NCBI GenBank assembly: GCA_001313065.1
Contig: BBFD01000188.1
Coordinates: 1 to 8,133 of the forward strand
DNA: 8,133 bases
Direction: 5' to 3'
DNA from: Silvimonas sp. JCM 19000
GTDB lineage: Bacteria; Pseudomonadota; Gammaproteobacteria; Burkholderiales; Chitinibacteraceae
A program made the position numbers and the translations under genes. Each line of letters opens with the position of its first letter. Within the stretch, counting starts at the first letter, position 1. This document shows, one piece after another, positions 1 to 7,128 of this stretch. Below the pieces are notes generated by a model that saw only the letters and a list, made by a program, of their open reading frames with translations, was not told the DNA's origin and did not search any database.

Positions 1-40
1 CTGCGGGCCCCCTGGCGAGCGAAGGATTCGCGAGTGGGGT

Positions 41-91
41 CGCCTTTCTTTTGCTTACTTTTTCTTTGGCGAAGCAAAGAAAAGCGAGGCG
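41..91. repeat. Large T-rich/A-rich extragenic hairpin
   Basis: An outer 5-bp stem pairs CGCCT (41-45) with AGGCG (87-91). An inner stem pairs CTTTTTCTTTG (58-68) with CAAAGAAAAG (75-84), with one bulged T and loop GCGAAG (69-74). A second pyrimidine run at 45-56 could compete for the same A-rich arm. Extragenic elements of this look are common in betaproteobacterial and related genomes (recollection, not searched). It could be a bidirectional terminator of a gene left of the window or a dispersed REP-like element; the sequence does not decide. Confidence 0.55.
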
Positions 92-112
92 CAACGGGGC
101 GCCCCCCGGTTT

Positions 113-282
113 CAAAACATGCGCCGCAGGCTAAGCGGTTAAAGGTTTACGAGGCGCAAGCCGAACACCAAAACATGCGCCGCAGGCTCAAGCGGTAAAA
201 GGTTTGTTCAGCGCAAGCTGAACACCAAAACATGCGCCGCAGGCACAAGCGGTTAAAGGTTTACGAGGCGCAAGCCAAACAT
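113..282. repeat. Three tandem copies of a 56-57 bp repeat
   Basis: Units lie at 113-168, 169-225 and 226-282. Each begins CAAAACATGCGCCGCAGGC, then AAGCGGT, AAAGGTTT, and a GCGCAAGC core. Copies 1 and 3 have GGC-GCAA-GCC; copy 2 has a perfect 7-bp stem GTTCAGC-GCAA-GCTGAAC (about 205-222). A degenerate partial unit (CGAGGCGCAA, 85-94) precedes copy 1, inside the 3' arm of the 41-91 hairpin. No open frame with protein character runs through the array. The units abut directly, with no unique spacers, so it is not a CRISPR array. Confidence 0.8.
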
Positions 283-353
283 CAAAAAAAACACCACCCT
301 CAACCCACCCCGCCCAAAAAAAAAGCCATCCGCCCCGCTAAAACCCCACGCCT
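283..353. other. Gene-free tail downstream of alkB
   Basis: Low-complexity sequence between the repeat array and the alkB stop: an A8 run at 284-291, C-rich stretches, and an A9 run at 316-324. Read on the minus strand, the A9 run becomes T9 about 30 nt after the alkB stop. The only stem I can draw before it is about 3 bp (AGC/GCT), so a Rho-independent terminator for alkB is possible but weak. The whole of 1-353 holds no gene I can support. Confidence 0.4.
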
Positions 354-1408
354 TCAGGCCGAAAGCACCCCTCGCTGCGTCACCACATTGTGATAATGCC
401 GATCCAACCGCGGATGCATCACCCGAAACCACGCCACCGGCACCAACGCCAGCATGATCATCATCGGATAGCTCCCCGGCAACATCGGGGATTCCGCCTG
501 ATCCCCCAGCGTGGCAAACGGTGCGCCCGGCCGCACGTGATGGTCGGCGTGGCGTTGCAGTTCAAACATCAAATAATTGCTCAGCCGGAAGTTGCTACTC
601 CAGCTATGCGCCGCCGTCGCGCGCTCAAAGCGGCCGTCGGCGCCTTGTTCGCGAATCAGGCCGTAATGCTCGATGTATTGCACCGCCTCCAGCAAAGAAA
701 ACCCCAGTACCGCCTGCAGCACAAAGGTCGCCGCGCCTGCGATGCCCGCCACGTAATACGCCGCCACGAGCAAGCTCGCGCTGATGGTGGCGCCAAACAA
801 AACTTCATTGCGCCAGTGCCAGTCCGGCAGACGCATTTTCATCAAACGTTGCGATTCATGCTGCCACGCGCAGCGAAAACTTCCGCTCACCGCCTGGCGC
901 CAGAAGGCGTAATAAGATTGCCCGCGGCGCGCGGTCGAGGGGTCGTGCGGGGTGGCTACCCAGACGTGATGCCCGCGATTGTGTTCGACGTGGTAGTGGC
1001 CGTAGCCCGACGTCCACACCAGCACACGCGAGAGTTTGCGCAGCAGATGATTGCGCCGGTGCCCCAGTTCATGCGATGCCGCCAGCCCGACACCGGCCTG
1101 GACGCCCAGCGCCAACGTATTGCCCACCATTCCAGCGGCGTCCAGTGTGGCGCCGAGATGATGCCGATCAGCAGCACGCCCGCGCACAAAGGGATGAAGG
1201 CTTCAAGAATGTATTGCGAATGCGAGCTTTCGACGTGATGCGGCAAACGTGGCGCGCGGCCCACCAGCCAGTCGGCGATGGGCAGCAGCACAAAAGCAAA
1301 CAGCGGCAGGCTGAAACTGGCCAGGCCGCCGGCCAGCATGCCGCACAAAGCCAGCAGCGGCAGCAGCCAGGACAGCAGGTAAAGCACAGAAACGGGGCGA
1401 GTGATCAC
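354..1408 (-). CDS. alkB: AlkB-type alkane 1-monooxygenase (frame broken once)
   Basis: Membrane diiron hydroxylase of the AlkB/fatty-acid desaturase superfamily; characterised members oxidise the terminal methyl of alkanes with rubredoxin-supplied electrons. The start is GTG at 1408, with GGAG at 1414-1417. The frame breaks at about 1127-1128 (GG where GGG restores LEW-VGNTLALG). The repaired protein is 351 aa. Hydrophobic membrane segments lie near residues 7-50, 75-110 and 205-240. All nine expected histidines are visible: HELGH (113-117), EHNRGHH (143, 147, 148), IEHYGL (248) and LQRHADHH (287, 290, 291). This matches the GPo1 AlkB spacing with a constant offset of 25 residues. VATPHDP after the second box is also family-typical. 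No rubredoxin, rubredoxin reductase or AlkS regulator is in the window, so the substrate is not established. It is separated from the sugar operon by 212 nt and likely transcribed alone. Confidence 0.88.
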
Positions 1409-1413
1409 GCGCG

Positions 1414-1417
1414 CTCC
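1414..1417 (-). promoter_or_regulatory. Ribosome binding site for alkB, supports GTG start
   Basis: GGAG on the minus strand, 5 nt before GTG at 1408. No in-frame ATG near the two N-terminal membrane segments is better placed, so this decides the start. Confidence 0.6.
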
Positions 1418-1424
1418 AGCAGAA

Positions 1425-1450
1425 TCGTTGTGTGTTGTGAGTCACAACGA
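1425..1450. promoter_or_regulatory. Inverted repeat in the alkB leader, candidate operator
   Basis: Perfect 8-bp arms TCGTTGTG (1425-1432) and CACAACGA (1443-1450) with a 10-bp spacer. Nested inside is a 13-bp palindrome TTGTGAGTCACAA (1435-1447). It lies 17-42 nt ahead of the alkB start, so a protein bound there could block transcript extension or initiation. No specific regulator family can be assigned. An RNA role (leader hairpin) is the alternative. Confidence 0.45.
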
Positions 1451-1554
1451 TAACAAGAGCGCCCGCGGCCGCCGCTGTAAGCCAGCCAGGCGGATAAAAG
1501 CGGCGATGACTGGCACCAAAACGGTTGTATCGGCCTGTATCAGCGGGCTGTAGA

Positions 1555-1583
1555 TTGATAAGAAAATGCTAATGTCATTTCAA
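1555..1583 (-). promoter_or_regulatory. Candidate sigma-70 promoter for alkB
   Basis: On the minus strand, -35 TTGAAA (1578-1583) is followed by a 17-bp spacer and -10 TATCAA (1555-1560), in the most AT-rich stretch of the gap between dgoD and alkB. That is 5/6 and 4/6 consensus matches with ideal spacing. It would give a leader of about 140 nt holding the inverted repeat at 1425-1450. It is predicted from pattern only. I see no clear terminator for dgoD in this gap, so read-through is also possible. Confidence 0.42.
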
Positions 1584-1620
1584 ACGCAGTGATCAAGGCG
1601 TCAGAAATGCGGCGCGAGTC

Positions 1621-2773
1621 TCACCATTCCGCCACGCTGCCATCGGCATGGCGCCACAAGGGATTGCGCCAGTCCGGCGCGTTTTTTTTGCTGCGTTCAA
1701 TAATCAGTGCCTCATCCAGTTCCACGCCCAGCCCTGGTTTGGTGAACGGTTTGATATGGCCGTTCTCGAGTGCGAAATCGTCCTTGTTCAGCACGTAATC
1801 CAGCACCTCGCCGCCCTTGTTGTAATGGATGCCCATGCTCTGTTCCTGGATAAACGCATTCCACGACACAAAATCCACGTGCAAACAGGCCGCCAGCGCA
1901 ATCGGACCCAAGGGGCAATGCGGCGCCAGCGCGACGTCGTAGGCCTCGGCCATGCTGGCGATTTTCATGCATTCAGTAATGCCACCGGCGTGCGACAGAT
2001 CGGGTTGCAGGATGGACAAGCCGCCGGCCGCCAGCACGTTCTTGAACTCAAAGCGCGAATACATACGTTCGCCCGCTGCCAGCGGAATATGCGTTTGCGC
2101 TGCCAGCTTGGGGTAGTACTCGGCTTGTTCGGCCAGCACCGGTTCTTCAATGAACAGCGGCCGATACGGCTCCAGTTCCTTGATCAGCACCCGGGCCATC
2201 GGCATGGTAACGCGGCCGTGAAAATCGAGCCGAATTCGATTTTGTTGCCAAACGCCTCGCGAATTTCGGCCACTTTGCGCACGGCGGCATCGATGGCGCG
2301 GCTGTTGTCGATAACGGCCAGTTCTTCGCAGCCATTCATCTTGAAGGTGTCAAAGCCCACATCCACGCGCGCCTGTATGTCACGAATGATGTCAGCGGGC
2401 CGATCGCCGCCCACCCAGCTATAGGTCTTGACCCGATCCCGCACCAGCCCGCCCAGCAGCTGGTACACCGGCACGCCCAGTGCTTTGCCTTTGATATCCC
2501 ACAGCGCCTGGTCGATGCCCGCAATCGCGCTCATCAAAATGCCGCCGCCGCGATAAAAAAACCGGCGCGGTACAGCACTTGCCAAAGATCATTGATGCGG
2601 GCGGGATCCTGCCCCACCAGGTATTCGCTCATCTCGTGCACGGCGGCTTCGACCGTTTTGGCGCGGCCTTCCAACACGGGCTCGCCCCAGCCGACGAGAC
2701 CTTCGTCGGTTTCGATCTTCAAAAACATCCAGCGCGGCGGCACGCGGTAGGTGGTGATGCGGGTGATTTTCAT
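1621..2773 (-). CDS. dgoD: D-galactonate dehydratase (frame broken twice)
   Basis: Enolase-superfamily enzyme dehydrating D-galactonate to 2-keto-3-deoxygalactonate. Residues read almost like E. coli DgoD (382 aa) from MKITRITTY to the terminal SVAEW. Break 1 is an A7 tract at 2555-2561 (T7 in the gene); T5 would restore the family sequence GFYRGG. Break 2 is at about 2229-2231, where one C (GGCTCG for GGCCTCG) restores GLDFHGR. The repaired length is 383 aa. Metal ligands D183, E209 (FIEEPV) and E235 (AAGER), plus H185, H285 (APHCPLGP) and E310 ([10 protein letters not shown]), fall at the E. coli numbers. The start ATG overlaps the dgoA stop (ATGA), implying translational coupling. A K-K pair from an A8 tract at 1682-1689 adds one residue to the family's SKNAPDW. 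It is the last gene of the sugar operon. Confidence 0.95.
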
Positions 2774-3401
2774 AGTCGAGTGATGTCCCCGGTGGCGGCC
2801 TGATAAGCCGCGATAAAGTCGCGCGCCTGGCTGCTGGTGCGGCTGACCGGCTGGCCCGGTTTGTACAGATCGCTGCCGAGGCCAGCGCCGATGCAACCGG
2901 CGCGCAAAAAAGTCTTTGAGATTGAGTGGCGTCACCCCACCCACGGCCATTACCGGCGTGCTGGCGGGCAATACCGCGCGGATGGCCTTGATGTAATCGG
3001 GGCCGAAGGCACCGGCCGGAAACACTTTGAGCGTCTGGGCGCCGGCTTCCAGTGCGGCAAAGCATTCCGTCGGTGTGGCCACGCCCGCGGCCACAATCTG
3101 GCCCAGTTCAACGGCGCGGCGGATTACGGCCGGGTTGGTGTTGGGGGTGACGATAAGCTTGCCGCCCAGCGCGGCCAGTTCATCAACAAAATGCGGCTGC
3201 AACACCGTGCCGCCGCCGATCAAGCTTGCTCACCAAACGCCGCCACCACGCTGCGCAGGCTGATGGCCCAATCGGGCGAATTCAGCGGAATCTCGATTGC
3301 ATCGAAACCAGCATCAATCAGCGCGCCCACATGGTCGAGCGCTTCCGGTGGGGTGATGCCACGCAGGATGGCGATCAGGGCAGAGCGGTGGGCCAGGTCA
3401 T
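2770..3401 (-). CDS. dgoA: 2-dehydro-3-deoxy-6-phosphogalactonate aldolase (frame broken three times)
   Basis: Class I aldolase splitting KDPGal into pyruvate and glyceraldehyde 3-phosphate. The ATG at 3401 has AAGGAA at 3406-3411. The first codons read MTWPTALP, then a missing C (GGG at 3378-3380, expected four) is needed to reach [10 protein letters not shown], exactly as E. coli DgoA begins. A missing base at about 3224-3227 joins FGEQA to LIGGGTVL. An A6 tract at 2906-2911 (expected five) must lose one base to give [17 protein letters not shown]. The repaired length is 210 aa (E. coli 205). Catalytic residues E37 (EIPLNSP) and the Schiff-base lysine K126 ([11 protein letters not shown]) fall at E. 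coli positions. It starts 18 nt after the SDR B stop and ends overlapping dgoD. Read raw, its 3' part appears fused to dgoD; that is an artefact of the shifts. Confidence 0.93.
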
Positions 3402-3405
3402 GGCG

Positions 3406-3411
3406 TTCCTT
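3406..3411 (-). promoter_or_regulatory. Ribosome binding site fixing the dgoA start
   Basis: AAGGAA sits 4 nt before ATG at 3401. It favours the MTWPTALP start over the ATG at 3450, which lies inside SDR B and would give an N-terminus unlike the family. Confidence 0.65.
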
Positions 3412-3418
3412 GGGCAGA

Positions 3419-4182
3419 TTATTCGTGATACAGCTGGCTGCGGCCGCCATCGATCAGGATGTCGGTGGCGTTGATAAAACGCGCTTCGTCGCTGGCCAGA
3501 AACAGGGCGGTATAAGCCACTTCTTCCGGCTCGCCGATGCGCTTGCACGGCAGCAGATCAGTCTGCCGCTGGCGCTCGGCCGGGCTGAGCGTGGCCAGCC
3601 AGTCTTCGGCCAGCGGCGTCAAAATCAGCCCCGGCGATACCGAGTTCACCCGGATACCTTGCGCCGCATATTGAATGCCCAGTGCTTTAGTCAGCCCGAT
3701 CAAGCCATGCTTGGCCACAGGGTAGGGGAAGGCGCCGGGAATGATCTTGTGGCCGTGCACCGAGGCAATATTGACGATGTTGCCGTAGCCACGCGCCAGC
3801 ATGTGCGGCAGCAGCGCCTGGGCACAGTGCCACGCGCCTTTAAGGTCGACGGCAAAGCAGCGCTCCCACTCGTCGTTGCTGAGTTTGAGCGGATCGTTAA
3901 ACACATTGATGCCGGCGTTATTGATCAGGATATCCACCTGCCAAAGCGCTCCAGCGCGGCCTCGGCCATGCGTTGCACGCTGTCGGCATCGGCCACGTCG
4001 GCTTCGGCGATCAGCGCGTTTTCCACGCCCACTTCGCTAAGCAAAGCACGGGCGCGTTCATCGCGTTGGCGCACATTGATGACCACCCTGGCGCCGTGCT
4101 GCGCAAACAGCCGCACGCACGCTGCGCCTATCCCCTGGGCTGCGCCGGTAACCAGCGCGACCTTGCCTTCCAGCCGTCTCAT
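3419..4182 (-). CDS. SDR-family dehydrogenase B of the galactose operon (frame broken once)
   Basis: Classical short-chain dehydrogenase, probably NAD(P)-dependent and cytosolic, acting on a sugar or sugar acid. The cofactor motif TGAAQGIG is at residues 12-19, NNAG at 88-91, catalytic Ser141 (NIASVHG), and Tyr154/Lys158 (YPVAK). The frame breaks at 3937-3938 (GG where GGG restores FGRVDILINNAG). The repaired length is 254 aa, usual for the family. The ATG at 4182 overlaps the galM stop as ATGA and has GGAGG 7 nt upstream. Its place between galM and dgoA argues for galactose 1-dehydrogenase or a related aldose dehydrogenase, but SDR A is an equal candidate and sequence alone does not settle substrate. 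The C-terminus LIDGGRSQLYHE is intact. Confidence 0.88.
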
Positions 4183-5096
4183 GCTGCGTCCTCCGTCGGG
4201 TGCCAGGCATCGTCGCGCACGGTAAACACATAGTCGCGCTGCAGCGTTTCGCCTTGTTGCAGTACCGTCAGGCCGTGCGGGCCATCGGGCAGGTTCAAGG
4301 CGTTGACGGGATGGTCGGCGGGTTCAACGCAAAAGTAATCGCGACCGGGCGGCGAATAAAACACGTAATAGTGGCTGTCGCACATCAACTCGACGTGCAG
4401 TTCGCGCTGTGGCCAGAACACGGTGATAACGCCCTGGGCACCGCTAAACGCATGATTGATGCGCGTGGTTTCCGGCAAGGCACGCGGCAGGCGGTAATCA
4501 AATTCGCCGCTGACGGGCACCAGTTCAATGGGCAGATCGTCTTCCGCCGCGCGCCAATAAGCTTGCGCCGGGGCCGCCACCAATACATCAGGCGTACGGG
4601 GAAAAAAACGGATGCAGGCCCAGACCAAACGGCAGCCGGGTCGGGCTCTGGTTGGTGACTGTCACGCGCAGGCGCAAACGCGGACCATCCAGCGTGTAGC
4701 TTTGCGTGGCGTGATAGGCAAACGGGCCGGGGCCGGTATAGGTGTGGCTGAGGGTTACCGCGCTGTCGTCTTGCTGCGTCACTTGCCAGGGGGCAAACGC
4801 GCCGTGGCCGTGGATGGGGTATTGCTCGTTGTCGCGCGTGCGCGGCACCACATAGGTCTTGCCCTCAAACTCAAACGTGCCGTGCCCGATGCGGTTGGAC
4901 CACGGCACCATGGTGTAGCAGCTGAGCGAGTTGGGTTCAGTCGGGCTGGCGGCCGGATCGCGCGGGCGAAAGATGGCTTGTGGCGTGGCGCCACCCAGCC
5001 AGTCAAAGCGCGCAATGCCACCGGCCAGTTGCGGCATGACTTCCAGCAGCAACTGCGCGTTTTTTTGAGCGTAACGGTGCCGGGTGCGCTGCTCAT
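4179..5096 (-). CDS. galM: Aldose 1-epimerase (galactose mutarotase; frame broken twice)
   Basis: Interconverts alpha and beta aldopyranoses, presenting the anomer used by the dehydrogenase. The ATG at 5096 shares its G-less overlap TGATG with the lactonase stop. The frame breaks at a T7 tract 5060-5066 (A7 in the gene; A5 or A8 restores TLK(K)NAQLLLEV) and at an A7 tract 4602-4608 (T7 in the gene; T6 restores GLGLHPFFPRTPDV). The repaired protein is about 304 aa. Family residues visible are Arg68 (PWSNRIG), His95 (YPIHGHG), His161 (GLGLHPFF) and the catalytic-type Glu257 (FCVEPADHPVNALN). The shorter, GalM-like branch is suggested by length. The last codons overlap the start of SDR B. Confidence 0.92.
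4190..4194 (-). promoter_or_regulatory. Ribosome binding site for SDR B inside the galM end
   Basis: GGAGG lies 7 nt before ATG at 4182, inside the last codons of galM. It supports this start and coupled translation. Confidence 0.7.
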
Positions 5097-6000
5097 CAGA
5101 CTTCTCCCAGCCAGATTTGCTCTGGCAAACCACGCACGCCCGGAATCTGGATGGCAAACACTGACCCGGCCTCGGGTTGTTGCGCGATGGCGGTGTCGTC
5201 CAGCCCGGCGCGGGCGCTGGTAATCAACAGGGTGTCGAGCTCGGGGCCGCCAAAGGTGACGCAGGTGGGCTGGCGCACCGGCAGCTGGATCTTGCGATCA
5301 ACCCGCCCATCCGGCGCATAGCGGGTGACGCAATGCCCGGCCCATTCGGCGTTCCACAAATAGCCGCGGCATCAACGGTCGAACCGTCCGGTTCAATCAC
5401 CTGATCTTGCAGATCGTAGAACACGCGGATATCGGCGACGGCGCCACTGGCGCTGTCGTAGGCGCACTGCATGATCTTGTGCTGCAAGGAATCGCACCAG
5501 TACAGCGTGCCGCCATCGGGGCTGAAGGCCAGGCTGTTGGAAATGGCGATGGCGGGCAGCGCCAGTTGTTGCAGGCGGCTTTGCGTATCAAAGCGGTAGA
5601 AATGGCCTTTGGCCTCGGCGCCGCGCTCGTACATGGTGCCAAAGACCAGGTTGCCAGCGCGATCAACGCGGCCGTCGTTGCAGCGCGTGCCAGCGATTTC
5701 GGCCTCAACCGGCATCAAGCGTTTGATGGCGCCGCTGGCGGTATTGAACAACGCCAGACCGGCATCAAAGGCCACCAGCAACACGTCGTCATCCTGGGTA
5801 AAAGCAAAGCAGCACACGCGCTGCGGCATGCTCCAGTAGCGATGCTGACCGCTGTGCAGATCGAGTTGCCACAGTTCTTTGGCATGGATATTGGTCCACC
5901 AGACCTGGCCGGTGTGGGGATGCTGGATGATGCCTTCGGCCAGGTTGTACTGGCCTGCCGACAGGCTCTGCAGCGCTTGATGGTTGATGGCTTGATTCAT
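5096..6000 (-). CDS. SMP-30/gluconolactonase-family sugar lactonase (frame broken once)
   Basis: Six-bladed beta-propeller metal-dependent lactonase, expected to open the galactonolactone made by the SDR. The ATG at 6000 has AGGAA at 6008-6012, 7 nt upstream, and follows the SDR A stop by 30 nt. Family ligand motifs are Glu22 (NLAEG), Asn108 (GTRCNDGRVD), Asn154 (ISNSLAFSPDGGTLYWCD) and Asp204 (EPDGSTVD). The frame breaks at 5364-5365 (GG where GGG restores VDAAGYLWNAEW). The remainder reads to IPGVRGLPEQIWLGEV and a TGA overlapping the galM ATG. The repaired length is 301 aa, normal for the family. L-arabinolactonase activity is an alternative or additional role, since the preceding transporter is AraH-like. 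Confidence 0.92.
5104..5107 (-). promoter_or_regulatory. Ribosome binding site for galM
   Basis: GGAG in the final lactonase codons, 7 nt before ATG at 5096. It selects this ATG over alternatives at 5157 that would overlap the lactonase further. Confidence 0.6.
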
Positions 6001-6030
6001 GCAGCTATTCCTGTGATGGCGCGGCGTGGA

Positions 6031-6804
6031 TCAGGTCCAGCCGCCGTCGATAATGAAATCCTGAGCCGAAATCATGCTGCTGTCGTCTGCCGCCATAAAC
6101 AGGGCCAGCGCGGCCACGTGTTCGGGCCGGACGCGACCGGGCAGGGTCTGGCTATGGTCAATTTCGCGTTCTCCGGCTTCGTCCACCCAAAGCCGCAATT
6201 GTTTCTCGGTCATGGTCCAGCCCGGCACCAGCGCGTTGACGCGAATGTGGTGCTGGCCCAGTTCGCGCGCCAGGCTGCGGGTGAGGCCATGGATGGCGGC
6301 TTTGGCGGTGGCGTAGGCGGGGTAGCCAGGCGCCTTGATCATCCAGCTGGTGCTGCCCAGATTGATGATGGAACCGCCACCGGCTTGCTGCATATCGGGC
6401 GCGACGGCTTGCGCGGCAAAAAAAACTGATGGCGCAGGTTGATGTTCATGGCGTTGTCCCAGAACTCGACCGTGACTTCTTCCACCGTATGGCGCGCGTC
6501 GTTGGCGGCGTTGTTGATCAGGGCGGTGACGGGGCCATGCGCCTCGCGCGCGGCCGCAATGGCAGCTTGCAGGGCGCTGATGTCGGTGACGTCGCACTGG
6601 ATGAACAGCGGGGTGTGCAGAACTTGTTCGGACAACTGCGCGGCAAGGGCGCTACCGGCTTCGGCGTTACGGCCGATAAAGGCTACTCGGGCGCTGGCGC
6701 GCGAACGCATCGACAAACGCGGCGCCGATGCCGGTGGTGCCGCCGCTGATAAAGACGCTTTTGTCGATCAGGCTGGGGTAAGTCGCAAACAGGTTCGCGT
6801 TCAT
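6031..6804 (-). CDS. SDR-family dehydrogenase A, first gene of the galactose operon (frame broken twice)
   Basis: Classical SDR oxidoreductase. It begins MNANLFATYPSLIDKSVFI, with glycine motif GGTTGIG at 21-27, then INNAAND, catalytic Ser151 (NLGSTSW), and Tyr164/Lys168 (YATAK). The ATG at 6804 has GGAG 6 nt upstream. Break 1 is at about 6692-6695, where two missing bases (GG) would give FARQGARVAFIGRN. Break 2 is an A8 tract at 6418-6425 (T8 in the gene; T6 or T9 restores RHQFFAAQAVAPDM). The repaired length is about 257 aa. The YPSL N-terminus resembles SDRs I recall from betaproteobacterial galactose/arabinose operons. It is a strong candidate for D-galactose (or L-arabinose) 1-dehydrogenase; fucose-type substrates are possible too. 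It precedes the lactonase by 30 nt. Confidence 0.88.
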
Positions 6805-6810
6805 CCGGCA

Positions 6811-6814
6811 CTCC
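6811..6814 (-). promoter_or_regulatory. Ribosome binding site for SDR A
   Basis: GGAG 6 nt before ATG at 6804. It fixes the true start, which lies upstream of the frame break and is missed when only long open frames are read. Confidence 0.65.
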
Positions 6815-6823
6815 CGAGGCGTG

Positions 6824-6846
6824 AAAAGCCGCCCGTAAGGGGCGGC
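6824..6846 (-). terminator. Hairpin with T-run between araH and SDR A (terminator or attenuator)
   Basis: On the minus strand a perfect 7-bp GC stem, GCCGCCC-CTTAC-GGGCGGC (6828-6846), is followed by TTTT. It lies about 10 nt before the SDR A ribosome binding site, so it may end the transporter transcript or attenuate entry into the catabolic genes. The U-tract is short, so termination strength is uncertain. Confidence 0.55.
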
Positions 6847-6887
6847 ACGGCGGTTAATCTACGCTGCGTTTCAAACGCCGAGGATCA

Positions 6888-6909
6888 GGTGTAGCCCTGA
6901 GGCTGCACC
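6888..6909. repeat. Short imperfect hairpin in the araH-SDR A spacer
   Basis: GGTGTAGCC (6888-6896), loop CTGA, GGCTGCACC (6901-6909): nine pairs including one G-U wobble on the plus-strand RNA. On the minus strand, where the genes are read, that pair becomes an A-C mismatch. Function unknown. Confidence 0.35.
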
Positions 6910-6918
6910 CACAGCATG

Positions 6919-7124
6919 GGTCATGACCCACCCGGCAAAGCCATCAACAAGCACGCACACATGGCGGGTTTGATCAGCGGCTTTGAAGGGTGGGTCTTGA
7001 CCCACCCTATGCAGCGATTTCCATACGGTGGTCATGACCCACCCCCCAAAGCCATCGAGAAGCTCGCACACATGGCGGGTTTGATCAGCAGCTTTGAAGG
7101 GTGGGTCTTGACCCACCCTATGCA
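6919..7124. repeat. Two direct copies of a palindrome-bounded repeat, 111 bp apart
   Basis: Copy 1 is 6919-7013 and copy 2 is 7030-7124, about 95 bp each with only a handful of differences, separated by a 16-bp unique stretch. Each has a left palindrome (GGTCATGACC) and a right inverted repeat with arms GGGTGGGTC and GACCCACCC around TT (6988-7007 and 7099-7118). Inside, AAAGCC and GGCTTT are further complementary arms. This looks like a REP/MITE-like extragenic element. Copy 2 ends 4 nt after the araH stop, so its hairpin could protect the araH mRNA 3' end. Nothing codes here; the spacer 6805-7128 holds only this repeat and the hairpins. Confidence 0.75.
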
Positions 7125-7128
7125 TTTA

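Noticed and set aside
113..282. CRISPR array
   Set aside because: Units abut with no unique spacers, only three copies are present, and no cas gene is in the window.
390..1238. 282-codon plus-strand open frame
   Set aside because: Opposite alkB, with low-complexity His/Arg/Gln content; it mirrors the histidine-box gene and is not a separate protein.
1435..1447. CRP/FNR site upstream of alkB
   Set aside because: The half-sites resemble TGTGA/TCACA but are separated by one base instead of the six (CRP) or four (FNR) needed.
2555..2561. Programmed frameshifting at the T7 tract of dgoD (and other slippery-looking tracts)
   Set aside because: Breaks occur in every gene, in both directions, often outside slippery heptamers, with no shared stimulatory structure. 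A programmed mechanism in eight unrelated enzymes is implausible.
2534..3223. Natural DgoA-DgoD fusion protein
   Set aside because: The joined frame arises because the break at 2906 shifts dgoA into the dgoD frame. Repaired dgoA ends at a TGA overlapping the dgoD ATG.
2837..4225. 462-codon open frame on the plus strand
   Set aside because: Antiparallel to dgoA and SDR B, which are recognised proteins; composition is rich in Arg, His and Gln with no family resemblance. Long opposite-strand frames are expected in GC-rich genes.
5407..6429. 340-codon open frame on the plus strand
   Set aside because: Shadow of the lactonase and SDR A; no motifs, and no credible ribosome binding site.
6871..7125. 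Minus-strand open frame encoding a 37-residue repeat (VGQDPPFKAADQTRHVC)
   Set aside because: Its periodicity is just the 111-bp DNA repeat, which happens to be divisible by three. The frame is made of palindromic DNA and has no ribosome binding site.
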